64,000 nucleotides of DNA from assembly GCA_948146395.1 (NCBI GenBank), contig OX411543.1, forward strand, positions 20,113,459 to 20,177,458, read 5' to 3'. Source of the stretch: Fragum whitleyi. Taxonomy: Eukaryota > Mollusca > Bivalvia > Cardiida > Cardiidae. A program made the translations under genes and the position numbers. Each line of letters opens with the position of its first letter. Position 1 is the stretch's first letter. Under the pieces are notes generated by a model that was given only the letters and a program-made list of their open reading frames with translations, made no database searches and had not been told where the DNA came from. Below, one piece after another: positions 1 to 10,807 of the stretch.

Positions 1-255
1 TACATTACATGGTCAGGGAGCTTCTATTCAGTATGTGTTTTCATTAAAATTGATGTCTTTTAGGCCCTTTTCCCTTTAATTTGAGGTTAATTTCTCCAAA
101 ACAATCATATAAATGATTGTTTAGAGGAAATTCATCTCAAATTAGAGAAGAAGTCTCAAAAAGTTCCTAAAATTAAGGCATTTGAAGTTGGTTTTCTCAG
201 TAAAAAATGTAGGGGTGCTACTATTAGAGAAGGCCCTATTATTAGAGGAACTGGG
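1..255. repeat. Dispersed repeat family R (copy 1)
   Basis: Starts inside the motif ACATGGTCAGGGAGCTT and carries a central palindrome (about 91-130, AACAATCATATAAATGATTGTT). Clear copies occur at 7630-7870 and 43165-43452 and a partial copy at 3371-3490. Non-coding, part of SLC44 intronic or downstream sequence. Class unknown. Confidence 0.7.
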
Positions 256-331
256 GTAAATTGAATCAGTTTAGATATCTATAAAAGGTTCAACTTATTC
301 AAAATAAGAAAGACAAACAAAAACAACTCAC

Positions 332-419
332 AGAAGGTGTAGGACACCCTGTTGCTATAGCAGCCACACCAACTTTTGTACACTGTAGAATGTCGAAATA
401 ATGAAGATATGGCTTTGAT
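332..419 (-). CDS. SLC44A: SLC44/CTL choline-transporter-like protein, coding exon 5 (internal)
   Basis: Internal exon of 88 nt on the minus strand, bounded by an acceptor (ATATTTTTCAG) and a GTGAGT donor. It opens with the last base of a split codon and then reads SKPYLHYFDILQC, a 10-residue stretch, and GCPTPS. The KPYLxYF and CPTP motifs belong to the first extracellular loop of SLC44 proteins, between TM1 and TM2; family members continue with a cysteine-rich stretch after CPTP. The entry phase (2) matches the exit of the exon at 1438-1516. It ends in phase 0 and the next exon lies left of the window. A hairpin repeat starts only 13 nt upstream of the acceptor. The family call rests on motif recognition and phase agreement; the subfamily (CTL2/4/5-like by eye) is less certain. 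Confidence 0.9.
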
Positions 420-433
420 CTGAAAAATATATC

Positions 434-536
434 ATACCACATGATAATGTGATGGCTCAGCCTGAAACAGTTGTAACTGCCTATAAACGTCAAGGCAGTT
501 ACAACTGTTTCGCGCTGAGCCATCATTATGTGGTAT
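434..536. repeat. Palindromic hairpin repeat, family H (copy 1)
   Basis: Near-perfect inverted repeat with outer arms ATACCAC / GTGGTAT, inner arms GATGGCTCAG / CTGAGCCATC and a conserved CAGTTGTAACTGCC segment on each side. It lies in SLC44 intron 4, immediately upstream of the exon 5 acceptor. Other copies are at 8325-8396 and 45282-46205 (interrupted), with half copies near 29898 and 36720. Confidence 0.85.
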
Positions 537-1007
537 TTTAATTATGTGTTATTTTAGACAATTATCACATAAACATTTGTGGCACATGTGTTCATTTGAT
601 ATGTCTAAAATATGTAGATGTTTATAGGAATAGCAAATGATATCGATCTAATTCATTCATAAATGTTATTGAAATTAGGCTTTGTTTACTAAATTTAAAT
701 TGCACTCTGGTTGGCTAAGAATTTTGCTCGTGTCTCATGAGCACACCTTGGAATACCATACTGTATTGTATATTTCTTTAAAACTAAACAAATCTTTTTA
801 CACTTTTGTTGAGTAATTTCAAATTATTAAGAACGAGAATAACTTTTGATTTCATGCAGAAGGTACCTTAATACCGATTTACTCTTATATTAGATTGTGA
901 AACCATAAAATGTAGATGTCAACCAAAAGTCCTATGTATAGCTTAAAAAAAGCTTTAGAAAAGATATTTTGATTCGGCAGCAATGTATTTTCTACTTGTC
1001 TACGATT

Positions 1008-1206
1008 TTCAGGGGTCTAGATAAGAGGGGGTAAAGCCAGTCTAAAACTTTTATTTCCCAATGAAATCCTATGTTGTGTGTACTCAATTGAATCGTCTTG
1101 ATGAGACAATTTAAATGAGTACCAATAACTTAGGTTTAAGTTTGAATTAATGGAATATTTAAAATTGAAAAGCAAAATATCACTTCTATCCGTAGGTCTG
1201 ATTTAA
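1008..1206. repeat. Dispersed ~195 bp repeat family W (copy 1)
   Basis: Contains CCTATGTTGT, a TACTCA..TTG / GACAATT..GAGTA palindrome and a terminal CTATC-GTAG-TCTG motif. Related copies lie at 14387-14581, 41690-41826 and 51927-52120. The 14.4 kb copy shows inverted ends (CAGAGGTACAGAT / ATCTGTAGCTCTG), suggesting a MITE. Confidence 0.6.
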
Positions 1207-1249
1207 TATTTTTTTTCATTTTATTGCAAATGATTTATTTTAACATATT

Positions 1250-1411
1250 AAGGTAGTGGACCGGTATTAGTTCTGCAACGCTCTGGAAGTCATGAACTTT
1301 AACAGTGTTAAACAAGGTTTCCTAATGATTTTCATTAGGAAACCTCAGTTTACATTGTTGAAGAACATGCGGTCCGAAATGTTGCAGAACTATTACGAGT
1401 CCACCACCTTA
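1250..1411. mobile_element. MITE family P (copy 1), full length
   Basis: Imperfect palindrome of about 160 bp with ends TTAAGGTAGTGGACC / TCCACCACCTTA and a central perfect hairpin GGTTTCCTAATGA / TCATTAGGAAACC. It lies 26 nt beyond the donor of SLC44 exon 4, inside intron 4. Other copies are at 4852-5013, 6543-6680 (truncated) and 41453-41613. Superfamily is not assigned. Confidence 0.8.
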
Positions 1412-1437
1412 AACCACACAAAAATATTGTGACATAC

Positions 1438-1516
1438 GAATATGATCCCACTCCACACATGTTCCCTTCTGAGTCTGTGGGATAAACAAGCTTTCTGGGA
1501 TCTCCATAACCAAATC
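1438..1516 (-). CDS. SLC44A: SLC44/CTL choline-transporter-like protein, coding exon 4
   Basis: Exon of 79 nt on the minus strand with acceptor CTATCTCTTTTAG and donor GTATGT. Its first two bases complete the glycine codon split with exon 3. It then reads FGYGDPRKLVYPTDSEG followed by NMCGVGSYS, ending with two bases (TC) that form a serine codon with exon 5. GDPRxxxYPTDSxGxxCG directly after TM1 is a hallmark of SLC44 transporters. The GTATGT donor was preferred over a weaker GTGGGA site 14 nt earlier because only it gives phase 2, which exon 5 requires. The resulting loop length agrees with the family. Confidence 0.92.
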
Positions 1517-2032
1517 CTAAAAGAGATAGAGGATATTTAAAATGAGTAGTCATTGAATACCAAATTTATTTAAATTAATGAGTCATCTTTAAACAGATAA
1601 AAACAAGGCTGTGCAAAGTTTTTATCTGTTTTATATGATGGATTTTATAAATTTAGTATGTAATGAGCGCAAATTTGATATTCTATTTTTAATATGACCC
1701 GAATTTTTGTGATAAAACGGGGAACTTTCAACATTTATCGATTCAACTTATTCCAAAAAAACAGATAACACCATTTTGCAAAATGATGTCAGCGAATCAA
1801 TAATGATGTTATTTTGACAACAAAAACATAATGTTGATGTCTATTCATTGATAATTTGAATAGTTATTCCACTATTGTAATATCACCTGTGTAATATCAA
1901 AAACATTCAACAGGTTAATATCACTCCCGACGTAGGTCATATTATAAATAATTGTATGATTTTCTTAGGTCCTCTGCTGCTGTTCATGACATTCTCTTTC
2001 TATAAACAACGCTTCGGCAGATACGTAGCATA

Positions 2033-2078
2033 GAATAAGATCAGCCTGCACAGGCATGCAGGCTGATCTTGTTCTACC
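2033..2078. repeat. Isolated hairpin core of the piggyBac-like MITE family Q
   Basis: Palindrome AAGATCAGCCTGCA / TGCAGGCTGATCTT flanked by TAGAA / TTCTA. It is the same hairpin core found inside the TTAA-flanked family Q elements, here without their ends. Confidence 0.6.
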
Positions 2079-2268
2079 TTATTAGCTTTCTTTTTGATTA
2101 CCAGTATTGTGAGAAAAACTTGAGCCAAACTAGTTGAAATGTGCAATTTGGCAATTTGTTTCAAACAAAATTTAAATTAAGCCGGAAAATGGTTTATATC
2201 ATACAGGCATTGTCTGTAAGATATGATATGGCAAGATAAGGTCTTAGTAAATTGTTTGTTGCATTTGG

Positions 2269-3030
2269 GTATTATTTGGCTAATTTTGCATGAGACTCTA
2301 TGCATATTTCGTATATCTTCTGACGATCTTCGAGTTCTATTTGCCTAAACCGTTAGCGACGTATTCATAAATAAACGCTTTAACCAGTGAATGAGAATAA
2401 GAGGTTAATGCTCAGTCGGTTAAGTTGCATCGTTCTCAATGAATCATCTAGAGTTTAATCATCTAAATTTCTCATCTCGTACTCACTTTTTTTCTCGTTC
2501 AAACTAAACTTTATTATTATAATTATTATCATCATAATCATTATCATGGATGTTGTTGTTGTTATTTCTGTCAACTAAGGAAAACTTCTTTTCATCGAAT
2601 CATTCAAGGACCACTTTCGACTATATCATTATGCAACATCCAAGATGCGTTTTTGAAATAACATTTTGTAACATTAAGCCTAGTTTTGAACCTGTTTCCA
2701 TAAGCAATGAAGTAAACTACAAAAGATAACCAGGATCAACAGAACCATCCTTTTTCCATTGAGATGTCTTTAATTAATTTCCCTAAGAAGTATAAACCCC
2801 TTCTTAAAGATAATTCATATTAGATATGGTAGGACAGAAACAATACAAAAGTGTGGAGTCAGAAAAAAATCACCCCCACCTCTACATGACAGTTACAAGT
2901 AGTAGTTTGATTTCCAGAAAACATTTAAATCATAATGCAAATTAGCAGAATTGACCGATCATTGGCAATTTTCCAAATTCACCAGAGGAAAATAAACAGT
3001 CTCAGGCAAATTTAGCTAAGGAATAAACTA
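2269..3030. mobile_element. Non-autonomous TIR element with tRNA-like module (family X, copy 1)
   Basis: Ends are inverted: TATTTGGCTAATTTTGC with GAGACTCT on the left, AGTCTCAGGCAAATTTAGC on the right. The inner left part (about 2400-2470) contains TGCTCAGTCGGTTAAG and GAGTTTAATC, resembling RNA polymerase III A and B boxes. A second copy in opposite orientation is at 46211-47089. No coding frame. It sits in SLC44 intron 3. Confidence 0.6.
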
Positions 3031-3950
3031 TTTTGTATTTTACTGGGTTGTGGTCGAGTTTTGGTGTTTTAGATGGTCTCAACATAGATGAGTCATTGAC
3101 ATAACTTTATCTTTAAGTATTCCTAAGCACTACATTACATCACATTTAGGCAAAATTCTAATAAACATGCCACTTAAACACAATTTTATCAATCTATAAA
3201 TCAATATAAATCTTTTAGTTGAAATCTTCTAGAGAATAGTTTCGATCTGCCAAGGCTTTTTTATCACAAACTTGAGGGATTGCTGGTGTCCGAATTAATA
3301 CTTTTCCATCTTTCTCCTTTTTTTAAATTTCAGACTGGTCCAAATAAAAAGAGTTTGCAGACAACAAACTTTAATTTGAGGTAAATGTCTTCCTAACAAT
3401 CATATAAATGATTCAGGCATTTGAAGTGGGTTTTCTTAGTAAAAATGAAGGAATGCTACTATTAGGGGAGAGAGGGGGGTATTATTAGGAGAAATATGTT
3501 ATTTATTGTAAACAAAATTTAAATTCAACAGGATATGAAGGAGGAAAGTTGTTTGTTTCAGTTTAAGATTGATTTATTTTTTATATTGAGTGGACAACAA
3601 AAGCTCTATTTTTACGGGTGGCAGAGCATCATTTTGCATGTGATTGTTACGCAATGTTCATGATGACATAACTCATTGGGCTCCACTTATATGTCAGATT
3701 GGATGAATTTCTAAGGGGGTATTAGTTTGTGATAATTTCTCTGGTTAGGCTGTGAGTTCATCAAATGATAATCTACAGGTAAGGGAAAGTTGCAATAAAA
3801 GATATAAGATCACCTTATAAAAATAAAGTTTCAATTTTCCAATTTATGATATTTGTTCAAAAATCACTTAGGTAGACCCATTCTTTACCAAATACAATGG
3901 TATCATAATACCTGTATTGATTTTATTAAATCTGAAAATAAGTCTTAAAC

Positions 3951-4165
3951 AAGATGTGTTTGTGAACCACATATGCCCCAAGAACAGCACATTTTTCAGA
4001 AATTGGACCTAGACAAATGACCTTGACCTTATCAAATGACCTTGACCTTGGTACCAGCAGATGCATTGAAATGTATCATAATCCCAAATTATATGAACAT
4101 TGAACCTTGAATGGATTTGAAGTAAATTGGCAATTTTAAGTTTTTTGTTCAATTTTGCAGACATA
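3951..4165. repeat. Dispersed repeat family S (copy 1)
   Basis: Begins ACAAGATGTGTTTGTGAACC and contains repeated TGACCTTGACCTT. A second copy at 5563-5825 has the same start and ends in a (GACA)n run. Non-coding; no class assigned. Confidence 0.65.
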
Positions 4166-4177
4166 TTGCTTTAGGTA

Positions 4178-4432
4178 TTAACCCATGCCTACTGAACCCA
4201 GAATATTCCTGTTTAAAATGGTGGTATAGACAAAGATCAGCCTGCACATATGTGCAGTCTGATCTTAGTCTACATCACCTATTTTATCCCTTTTCAAGGC
4301 AGAGTTGTTTACGAAATTGAATATCAAAAGAAAGATTTCCAATAATCTTGGATACTTGTGCTTTCAGTACTTTGATTTTGCTGCAATTTCGCTAAGGTTT
4401 TTATTCAGCATGACAAGGGTTATAAACCTCTT
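4178..4432. mobile_element. piggyBac-like MITE, family Q (copy 1)
   Basis: About 250 bp from TTAACCCATGCCTACTGAA to TTCAGCATGACAAGGGTTA, with the internal hairpin GATCAGCCTGCACATATG / TGCAGTCTGATC. TTAA flanks and CCC-starting inverted ends are typical of piggyBac-derived MITEs. No ORF. Confidence 0.7.
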
Positions 4433-4851
4433 CAAGCCCTGGATAGATTACAGATGAGGTGAAACCATTATATCCCCTCTTTTTCATAGGTTGGGGGGGG
4501 GGGGAGGGGGATAATCAGCCTTATACAGTGCCAAAATGAATTTCATTCAAACCCACTTCTCCCTATCTGCTTTCCTTTTGTTTTCCTAGAAAAGTTCTAT
4601 GGAGGAAACGGAAAAATTAAACTGGACAAAAACCTATGATTAAAACTCCTGTTTCCATGGTGATATTTTTATGAATGTCATCTATAACTACCTTGTTATA
4701 TGATATAATAGAAAACACCTGATATAATAAATCTCATCTTCCATTGATTTTCTTCTTCCTTTCACAGAAAATCAAGAGATATATCACTCTGCACTTGACA
4801 ATAGTTTACCTATGCTTATTGAAAAATTGTGGATGGGTTACCAAAATGTTA

Positions 4852-5013
4852 TTACGGTAGTGGAACTGTAATAGATGGGCAACATTTTGGTACTCATGAA
4901 CTTCACAATGTTGACCGAGGTTTCCTCATGAAAATCATTAGGAAACCTCAGTTAACGCTGTTAAATTCATGACTACTGAAACATTGTAGAACTATTACGG
5001 GTCCACTTCCTTA
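4852..5013. mobile_element. MITE family P (copy 2)
   Basis: Same palindromic structure as 1250-1411, with ends GGTAGTGGAACTGTAATAG / CTATTACGGGTCCACTTCC and the central TTTCCTCATGAAAATCATTAGGAAA-type hairpin. In SLC44 intron 3. Confidence 0.8.
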
Positions 5014-5562
5014 ATACAGCTTGAACAAAGCTGTATTTTAGATATTTTGGTAGGCCAGTTACAAAATGTCTCTTGATTAATTTGACTACTATTTACAGAT
5101 TTATGTATTCTGAAAGCAATGCTGGTTCATGAAATGAAAGTTGGAATTTGTTTTTATGAAAATATATGATATATAAATACAAGATATATGGGATTTGTTT
5201 ATGAAATATATGGAATATCATGAGATTGAAGGCAAAACTCCCTTGGAAATGCTAAATATCCTAACAATGACTTGAATAAGTCAATTTTATTTTCTATTTA
5301 CTCCTGAATTCTTTTCCTGCTGAATATAAATTTTGTTGTATTTCAAACAAATTGCCTATTTTGGGACATTTCAACAATTTCAGACAGTTTAAATAACTTT
5401 AGGGCAACCAGTGAAGGCTAAAATCTGGCTCCACATCCTATGTTGATGGTTCAAAGCAAGACTGTATTAATAGTGACCTATACAATTTATAGACGCTTAG
5501 TACAGTCTTGCACAGATTCCTCACCATACCGGTATGCTATCAACAGCATGAGAAGTGTAAAG

Positions 5563-5825
5563 AAAACAAGATGTGTTTGTGAAACATGAATGCCCCCGAA
5601 ACAGCAATTTTTTAGACTTATAACCTTGACCTTGTCACATGACCTTGGTATCTGTAGATGTGCATCATCTAGATCTATCATCACACCAAGTATGAGCATG
5701 GTATCTTGGAAAGCCTTGAAGTTATTGGCAATGTTAAGATTTTTGGTTAAGTTTTGTAGACAGACAGACAGACAGACAGACAACCTAAATTAATATTCCC
5801 CCGATCTATTAATGCGGGACATAAA
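5563..5825. repeat. Dispersed repeat family S (copy 2) with (GACA)n microsatellite
   Basis: Begins AACAAGATGTGTTTGTGAAA, includes TGACCTTGACC-like motifs and ends with a GACA tetranucleotide run (about 5757-5783) followed by GATCTATTAATGCGGGACAT. Homologous to 3951-4165. Confidence 0.7.
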
Positions 5826-6542
5826 ATTGCTCTATTTTGTGAGCATTTAAACAGGGTTTTGAAAGGATATTAGCTCCCCTTTTCAGCCCATTATTTACCT
5901 TTGTTAATACTCAATTCATTAATTAAAGTTCTAGACTTACTTAACACTCAATTTTGAGCAGGGTTGATCAGTTTCTATATTGCCTTGAGGCAATATGTTT
6001 GTATTTTTGACTTTGTACTATGTACTTGTCTAAATAAAGTATGTTCTGTCCTGTTCTTAAGACAGTGAAAGATTGACTTAAATAAGACTCGTCAGATCCT
6101 GAGTGACCAATATTTGGCAAAAAATGTGTCCAAATGCCTCTTTATTGTATCTTTACTGGGACTCTAAGCCTATTTAATACCTATGTATTGTTAAAATGGA
6201 TTAACTTAAAAACCATTTAACATTGTAAAAGTTTTCTAAATTATTTATATCAAAACATTTACTATATTCTGTCTGGCTTTGTATTTTAAATTAATAGATA
6301 CTGAATACTTTGTAATTGAGTTGCTTTTAAAGTTTTGTTTAATTATCTTTTTTTCACCAAAAAATTTTTTGTCCAATATATGATTTTATTCTTTAGAAAA
6401 TATTGTAAGAAAAAAGTAATGTAACAAGCAAGTTCACCTTTTTCCACTATATTGTTCGATGTTACATAATATACTTTTCATTGGCATCTGCAATGTCTTT
6501 CAATTTTGATCAGAGGACTAAATTTTCTATACCCTCATCATA

Positions 6543-6680
6543 TCTTCCACAACATTTTGGTACTCATAATCTTTCACAATGTTGACCCAGGCTTCCTTGA
6601 AATCATTAGGAAACCTATGTTACTATTGTCAAAATCCACTACTTCATAAACAATGCGGAACTATTATGGGTCCACTAAGT
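6543..6680. mobile_element. MITE family P (copy 3), truncated
   Basis: Begins inside the element at ACAACATTTTGGTACTCAT and keeps the distal end GGAACTATTATGGGTCCACT. It directly abuts the family Q element at 6681. Confidence 0.7.
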
Positions 6681-6930
6681 TTACCCTTATCATGCTGAAT
6701 AAAAAACCTTGGCAAAAATTATGTATAAATCAAAGGGCTGAAAGCTTTGTATTTCCTACTTGTGAGTCAGCATTTAATTTTGAAAATATAATTTCATAAA
6801 CTTTTCTGGTTTATAAAGGAAGAAACAGGCAGTATAGACAAAGATCAGACTGCACATATGTGCAGGCTGATGTTTGTCTATAGCTCCTGCCAAGGCAGGA
6901 ATATTCCGGGTTCAGCACGACAATGGTTAA
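6681..6930. mobile_element. piggyBac-like MITE, family Q (copy 2)
   Basis: Runs from TTACCCTTATCATGCTGAA to TTCAGCACGACAATGGTTAA with the hairpin GATCAGACTGCACATATG / TGCAGGCTGATG and the CAGGAATATTCCGG motif. It ends 50 bp from SLC44 exon 3. Confidence 0.75.
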
Positions 6931-6979
6931 AAGTAAGAGCTTTTATGGTTTGAGCATAATGAGAAATCAAAGTACTCAC

Positions 6980-7053
6980 CAACAGCAGAGACCACAACCA
7001 TACAAAACACACACACCAGGAATAATAGACAGCATATTATATCTGTACATGAT
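6980..7053 (-). CDS. SLC44A: SLC44/CTL choline-transporter-like protein, coding exon 3 (TM1)
   Basis: Exon of 74 nt on the minus strand with acceptor TTCTAATTCAG and donor GTGAGT. Its first base completes the arginine codon begun in exon 2. It then reads SCTDIICC followed by a continuous hydrophobic stretch of about 18 residues (LLFLVCVFCMVVVSAV) and the first base of the glycine codon completed by exon 4. NR(S/G)CTDxICC followed by a long hydrophobic helix is the conserved entry to transmembrane segment 1 in SLC44 proteins, so this exon encodes the first membrane span of the transporter. Confidence 0.93.
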
Positions 7054-7141
7054 CTGAATTAGAAGAGACCAACAAGATCAATTATTTTGAAAATACAATT
7101 ATTATATACTTTTTATGGGCTTTAACAACAGTTTCAACATA

Positions 7142-7192
7142 ATACCCTCAGGCATTATTTGCCCTACATTATACCCTTAGGCATTATTTGCC
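7142..7192. repeat. Short tandem duplication (29 bp offset)
   Basis: ATACCCTCAGGCATTATTTG-type sequence occurs twice in a row (7142-7163 and 7171-7192). In SLC44 intron 2, between exons 2 and 3. Confidence 0.8.
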
Positions 7193-7324
7193 GAAACTGT
7201 CAATAAATAAAGTGTTAACTACTTACCTGGCTTCATGTCATTAACCGATTTCTACATAAGTATTCCAAACCATTGATTTCAATTTTAAATTAGCCGTTAA
7301 ACCTTGTATCATCTATCATATAGA

Positions 7325-7456
7325 AAACCTTTGCTGCAGCAGCCAAAATCCATCAACCCACCCCATCCCCAAACTCGGAAGCCAAGCAGTCACCCAGTGT
7401 TGTAATGGAGTTTGCATTATAATGGAGAGTGTTATGATGGAGTTGCAGTGTATCAT
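7325..7456. mobile_element. pogo-like TIR element, right-end fragment
   Basis: Matches the right end of the 8834-10620 element (GCCAAGC.., ..ATAATGGAG.., GGAGTTGCAGTG followed by TA). Truncated on the left. In SLC44 intron 2. Confidence 0.6.
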
Positions 7457-7629
7457 GGATCCTGGTCCACCAACTGATTGTTTCCTGTTGTTTCTCACAC
7501 TAATACAACAACGACAACATTTCATCAAAGCCACTAGCTCCCCTTCCACATATCATAAGGTGCGATTTTTGGGGGAGATGAATAGTTCATGTCACAATGC
7601 CTTTTGTCGACCACAATTGCAAATTAGAT

Positions 7630-7870
7630 TACCATATTTCTCCTAAAAAACACTCCCAGGAGCTTTACATGGTCAGGGAGCTTTTACTTAGAATGCATTT
7701 TCTGATTCGAAAAAAATCATTAAAATTGATGTCTTTCATGCCCCTTTCCTTTCATTTAAGGTGAATTTCCTCTAAACAATCATATAAATGATTGCTCAGA
7801 GGCAATTCATCTCAAATTAAAGAAGAAGTCTCAAAAAGTTTCTAAAAGTCATTTGAAATGGGTTTTCCTA
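7630..7870. repeat. Dispersed repeat family R (copy 2)
   Basis: Starts TACCATATTTCTCCTAA, then ACATGGTCAGGGAGCTTTTA and the AATCATATAAATGATT palindrome. Homologous to 1-255 and 43165-43452. Confidence 0.75.
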
Positions 7871-8069
7871 TCAATAGCATACTGATAGATGTTACATAAA
7901 TTTGCAATCTTCTGAAGATGTCATTCTTGAAAGATAACTGAGATTCAAACAAATGTTATGGTATCATTTTTGTTCATGCCTATAATATTTAAATTATTTA
8001 TTCTCTCTATAAAATTGTTTCAATTCAATCTTTTTGGACGTAAATTTTGAAATACATTGTACAACTTAC

Positions 8070-8118
8070 CTGTTTTTGATTGGCCCTTTAAAATTTCTGT
8101 CGTGCTTCTTTGGGACTC
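8070..8118 (-). CDS. SLC44A: SLC44/CTL choline-transporter-like protein, coding exon 2
   Basis: Exon of 49 nt on the minus strand with a strong acceptor (TTTTGCTTTTTCAG) and donor GTAAGT. It enters in phase 1 (completing a glycine codon from exon 1) and reads VPKKHDRNFKGPIKN, ending with AG, the first two bases of an arginine codon. Joined to its neighbours it gives KYGVPKKHDRNFKGPIKNRS. The YGxPxKxDxxFKGPIxNR pattern is the conserved cytoplasmic N-terminal motif of SLC44A2/A4/A5-type transporters. Together with exons 1 and 3-5 the call is secure at family level. Confidence 0.93.
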
Positions 8119-8324
8119 CTGAAAAAGCAAAAGTTACCTTTTATACTTTCAAACATTAAACCTTTATCCTTCTGAGTTTAAATTTTCTTTCAAACAAATA
8201 TGAGAAAAAGTTAGACTGGTCAATTAATCTTCATGCGGCAATTTTATACTTTCCTACAAAATTATCCACAATGTGGAACACCAAATTCGGAAAAACTTTG
8301 GACAATGTGGAAAAACACAAATCA

Positions 8325-8396
8325 ATGGTTCAGCATGAAACAGTTGTAACTGCTTATAAACATAAAGGCAGTTACAACTGTTTCATGCTGAGCCAT
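8325..8396. repeat. Palindromic hairpin repeat, family H (copy 2)
   Basis: ATGGTTCAGCATGAAACAG / CTGTTTCATGCTGAGCCAT arms with an inner TGTAACTGC / GCAGTTACA pair and a loop of about 12 nt. Nearly perfect. In SLC44 intron 1. Confidence 0.85.
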
Positions 8397-8664
8397 CAAA
8401 ATGTATATTTTTGACAAATTTTTTTAAAATATTTTTATATGAAAAAGATGGTCTAAGGATTGACTTATCTTATTTCTAGGCTAAACAAATAAGGCATTAA
8501 AAATGTCTTTATCTATTGTAATTGAAACTATCTTTTCATCAAAATTCTGCACATGTATGATTTCTTTATATTCTTAACAATTAATACTTCCTCAATTTCT
8601 TTAGTTAGATCAACCCTTATTTTTGTAACTTGAAGCTACTATCATATAAATGATCTGCTTTGGT

Positions 8665-8765
8665 GATATAGGTAGATTTTGCACAGTGAGCCGTGAAATC
8701 GAAATATAACGGTAAAATTCTCGTGCCATCATACCGAAAAGGCAAAGCAGGTTAAAACATAATAT
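8665..8765 (+). repeat. Dispersed repeat family V (copy 1)
   Basis: ATATAGGTAGAT..GTGAGCCGTGAAATC..AACGGTAAAATTCTCGTGCC. The reverse complement of a related sequence is at 51690-51780. Function unknown. Confidence 0.55.
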
Positions 8766-8833
8766 AAAAAAGTAACAATTAAACCTTTCAAAAGAAAGTT
8801 ATCCATTGTATTAATTTGTAATTTTTACACATA

Positions 8834-10620
8834 CACTGCAACTCCATTAAAACGCTGTGGTCGGGGTCCAAGAAATGAAACAGCGGAAGAAGTGGATGTA
8901 TCTGCTATCACGGGGGTGAACAATAACGTACCGCGGAAACCGAACAGACACAGGATCAATATTGATAACGATATCGGATACCTAATAGGCCTATACATGT
9001 ACATATTTAGGCCATCGTATTTTTATATTTTTAAAACTCGGCAATGATTTGAAGAACAAACGCGGTTTATTACTTTGATATTTTTTTTTAAGATCATTTT
9101 GTTGTCCCCAAGCTAAACAAAACTATCTTTGATAAGGTAATCTAGTTTGTTTGGTTAAACGATCGCAGACTCCTCTCAATTCTCTGAATCCCGATTTCTC
9201 GGGTCTACCCGCCTGTCAGCTGAGAAACACCGATAACGACGATCTCAAAAGGGTTAAGTTGGTAAAATCCGTAAAGTTTCATAAGATCAACGAATTTCAT
9301 ATTTTAAATGTTGTCTTCTGGACGATAGGAGAAAATAATTATCTCCGCAATCGAAATAAAAAATACCCTACGTCCGATCGAAACTATACCAAAGTAATTG
9401 AATCTCTCGGAGTGCAGGACCGCATTCTTCGGTGAGCGAGAAAAAATGTCGTAAATTCAATTAAATGATTCTGTTGTTACGACATTTGAATCGCCGGTTT
9501 GCAAAGATCATCTTCACGAGGCAAGGGGTCTCTTCTTCTTCTCGAAAACCGTTTAAGTAAAAAGTTCGTAACTCTGGGGTTGACAAGATGTTTATTCACG
9601 GCTTTGATGATGAGATCGTCAGGAAAGTAAGTCCAGACATTTGCGAAGCGACGCGGTCACCATCAGTTTCGCGCCTTTTACAGTTTGTTTGTTTGACACA
9701 ACTAAGGAAATGTAGGTTAAAATATAGATTCCTATTTAAATCTCAATTCATGTCTATTTGGTGAGAGATAAGAATCAACGATAATATTTCAATCAGGCTT
9801 TGAATTTTCAAACCCTTTATAACATGACTATTATATGAATACGTTTAATGAAAAAGAAACAATCTTTTATCATATATTTAAAAAAAAGTAATATTTATAA
9901 GAAAATTCAACGGGATCGGCAAAGGGAGGTAATAAACCAATAAACTGGGTAAGGGGCGAGTCGCTTTTTGAATCGTTTGTCAACAGCAGTAAATGTTCAA
10001 GATTGGAGAATATAAAACGAGATTAGCTCATTTTGCGAAAACACGGCTTCTTCGGAAATTTATTAACTTGGATTTAATCGCATGAAAGCTAGACTTTTTA
10101 GTTTTCAATTGCGTCCCTGCCGTCGACAAAGAGCAGTTAGTTTCGCCAATGGAATTGGGATTCCGTGTATGTCTGACGGCGGCACTCATTCTTTCTGACT
10201 ATAAGTCATGGGTTAAAAATCGTAGACCTAAGTGAGATAGCAGTTTGGGGTTAGGAAAGGATGTGACTGTTGTACTCGTGAGTTTGGTACTCCAGCGGTA
10301 GTGATATAACTATACGTTTGTCAGCCATCAAATTAGCCTTTTCTCTCTGACCTGGGGCATTTATCGCCACCACTGCCCCGCGGGAGGTGTGAAAAACAAT
10401 TGTATTGATTTACCTGGCTTCGCTCAGTATCGATTTTTATCTCAGTTTTTTCACCCTTCGATCTTAAATCGCTATCAAAACAGCGTTAACGGCGGATCGG
10501 GTAACATCTCCGCAGCATCCCAAAATGGTCGCCCCCTCTCCAAATTTCGGGAGCCAAGCGGACCCCGCGTTATAATGGATTTAGCGCTCTAACAGATTTC
10601 GTTATAATGGAGTTGCAGTG
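8834..10620. mobile_element. pogo/Tigger-like TIR element, non-autonomous (1.79 kb)
   Basis: Terminal inverted repeats CACTGCAACTCCATTA / ATAATGGAGTTGCAGTG are flanked on both sides by TA, the target duplication of Tc1/mariner/pogo elements; the CAACTCC..TATAACG-type end resembles pogo-like elements. The interior is richer in CpG than its surroundings and contains one unrecognised 94-codon frame (9151-9435); no DDE transposase is visible. A degraded SINE lies inside (10171-10310). Intron 1 of the SLC44 gene. Confidence 0.7.
10171..10310 (+). mobile_element. SINE-A fragment, degraded, nested in the pogo-like element
   Basis: Body motifs GGCGGCACTCATTCTTTCTG, TCGTAGACCTA-GTGAGATAGCAG and GGTTAGGAAAGGATGT match the SINE body at 36884-37174 and 44770-45007. 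No intact tRNA-like head. Confidence 0.65.
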
Positions 10621-10807
10621 TATATATACTTTCATCATTGAAGTGAAAGGATGTGGTTCAAATCCTATTTGATGCTTTTTAAATATACCTGATATACCCA
10701 TGGTAATAGACTTGGCGTCTACATAAGAGCTCAGTTTTGAAAATACACCTATACCTTTCAATAACAGATTTTTTCAAGATCACCAACACACCAGTGAGAT
10801 TTACCTT

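Noticed and set aside
1452..1516. Shorter SLC44 exon 4 using a GTGGGA donor
   Set aside because: Leaves phase 0, which would frame-shift exon 5; the GTATGT donor at 1437 gives phase 2 and restores SKPYL.
9151..9435. 94-codon frame as a possible transposase or host exon
   Set aside because: No recognisable domain; lies in a non-autonomous TIR element. Kept only as a note.
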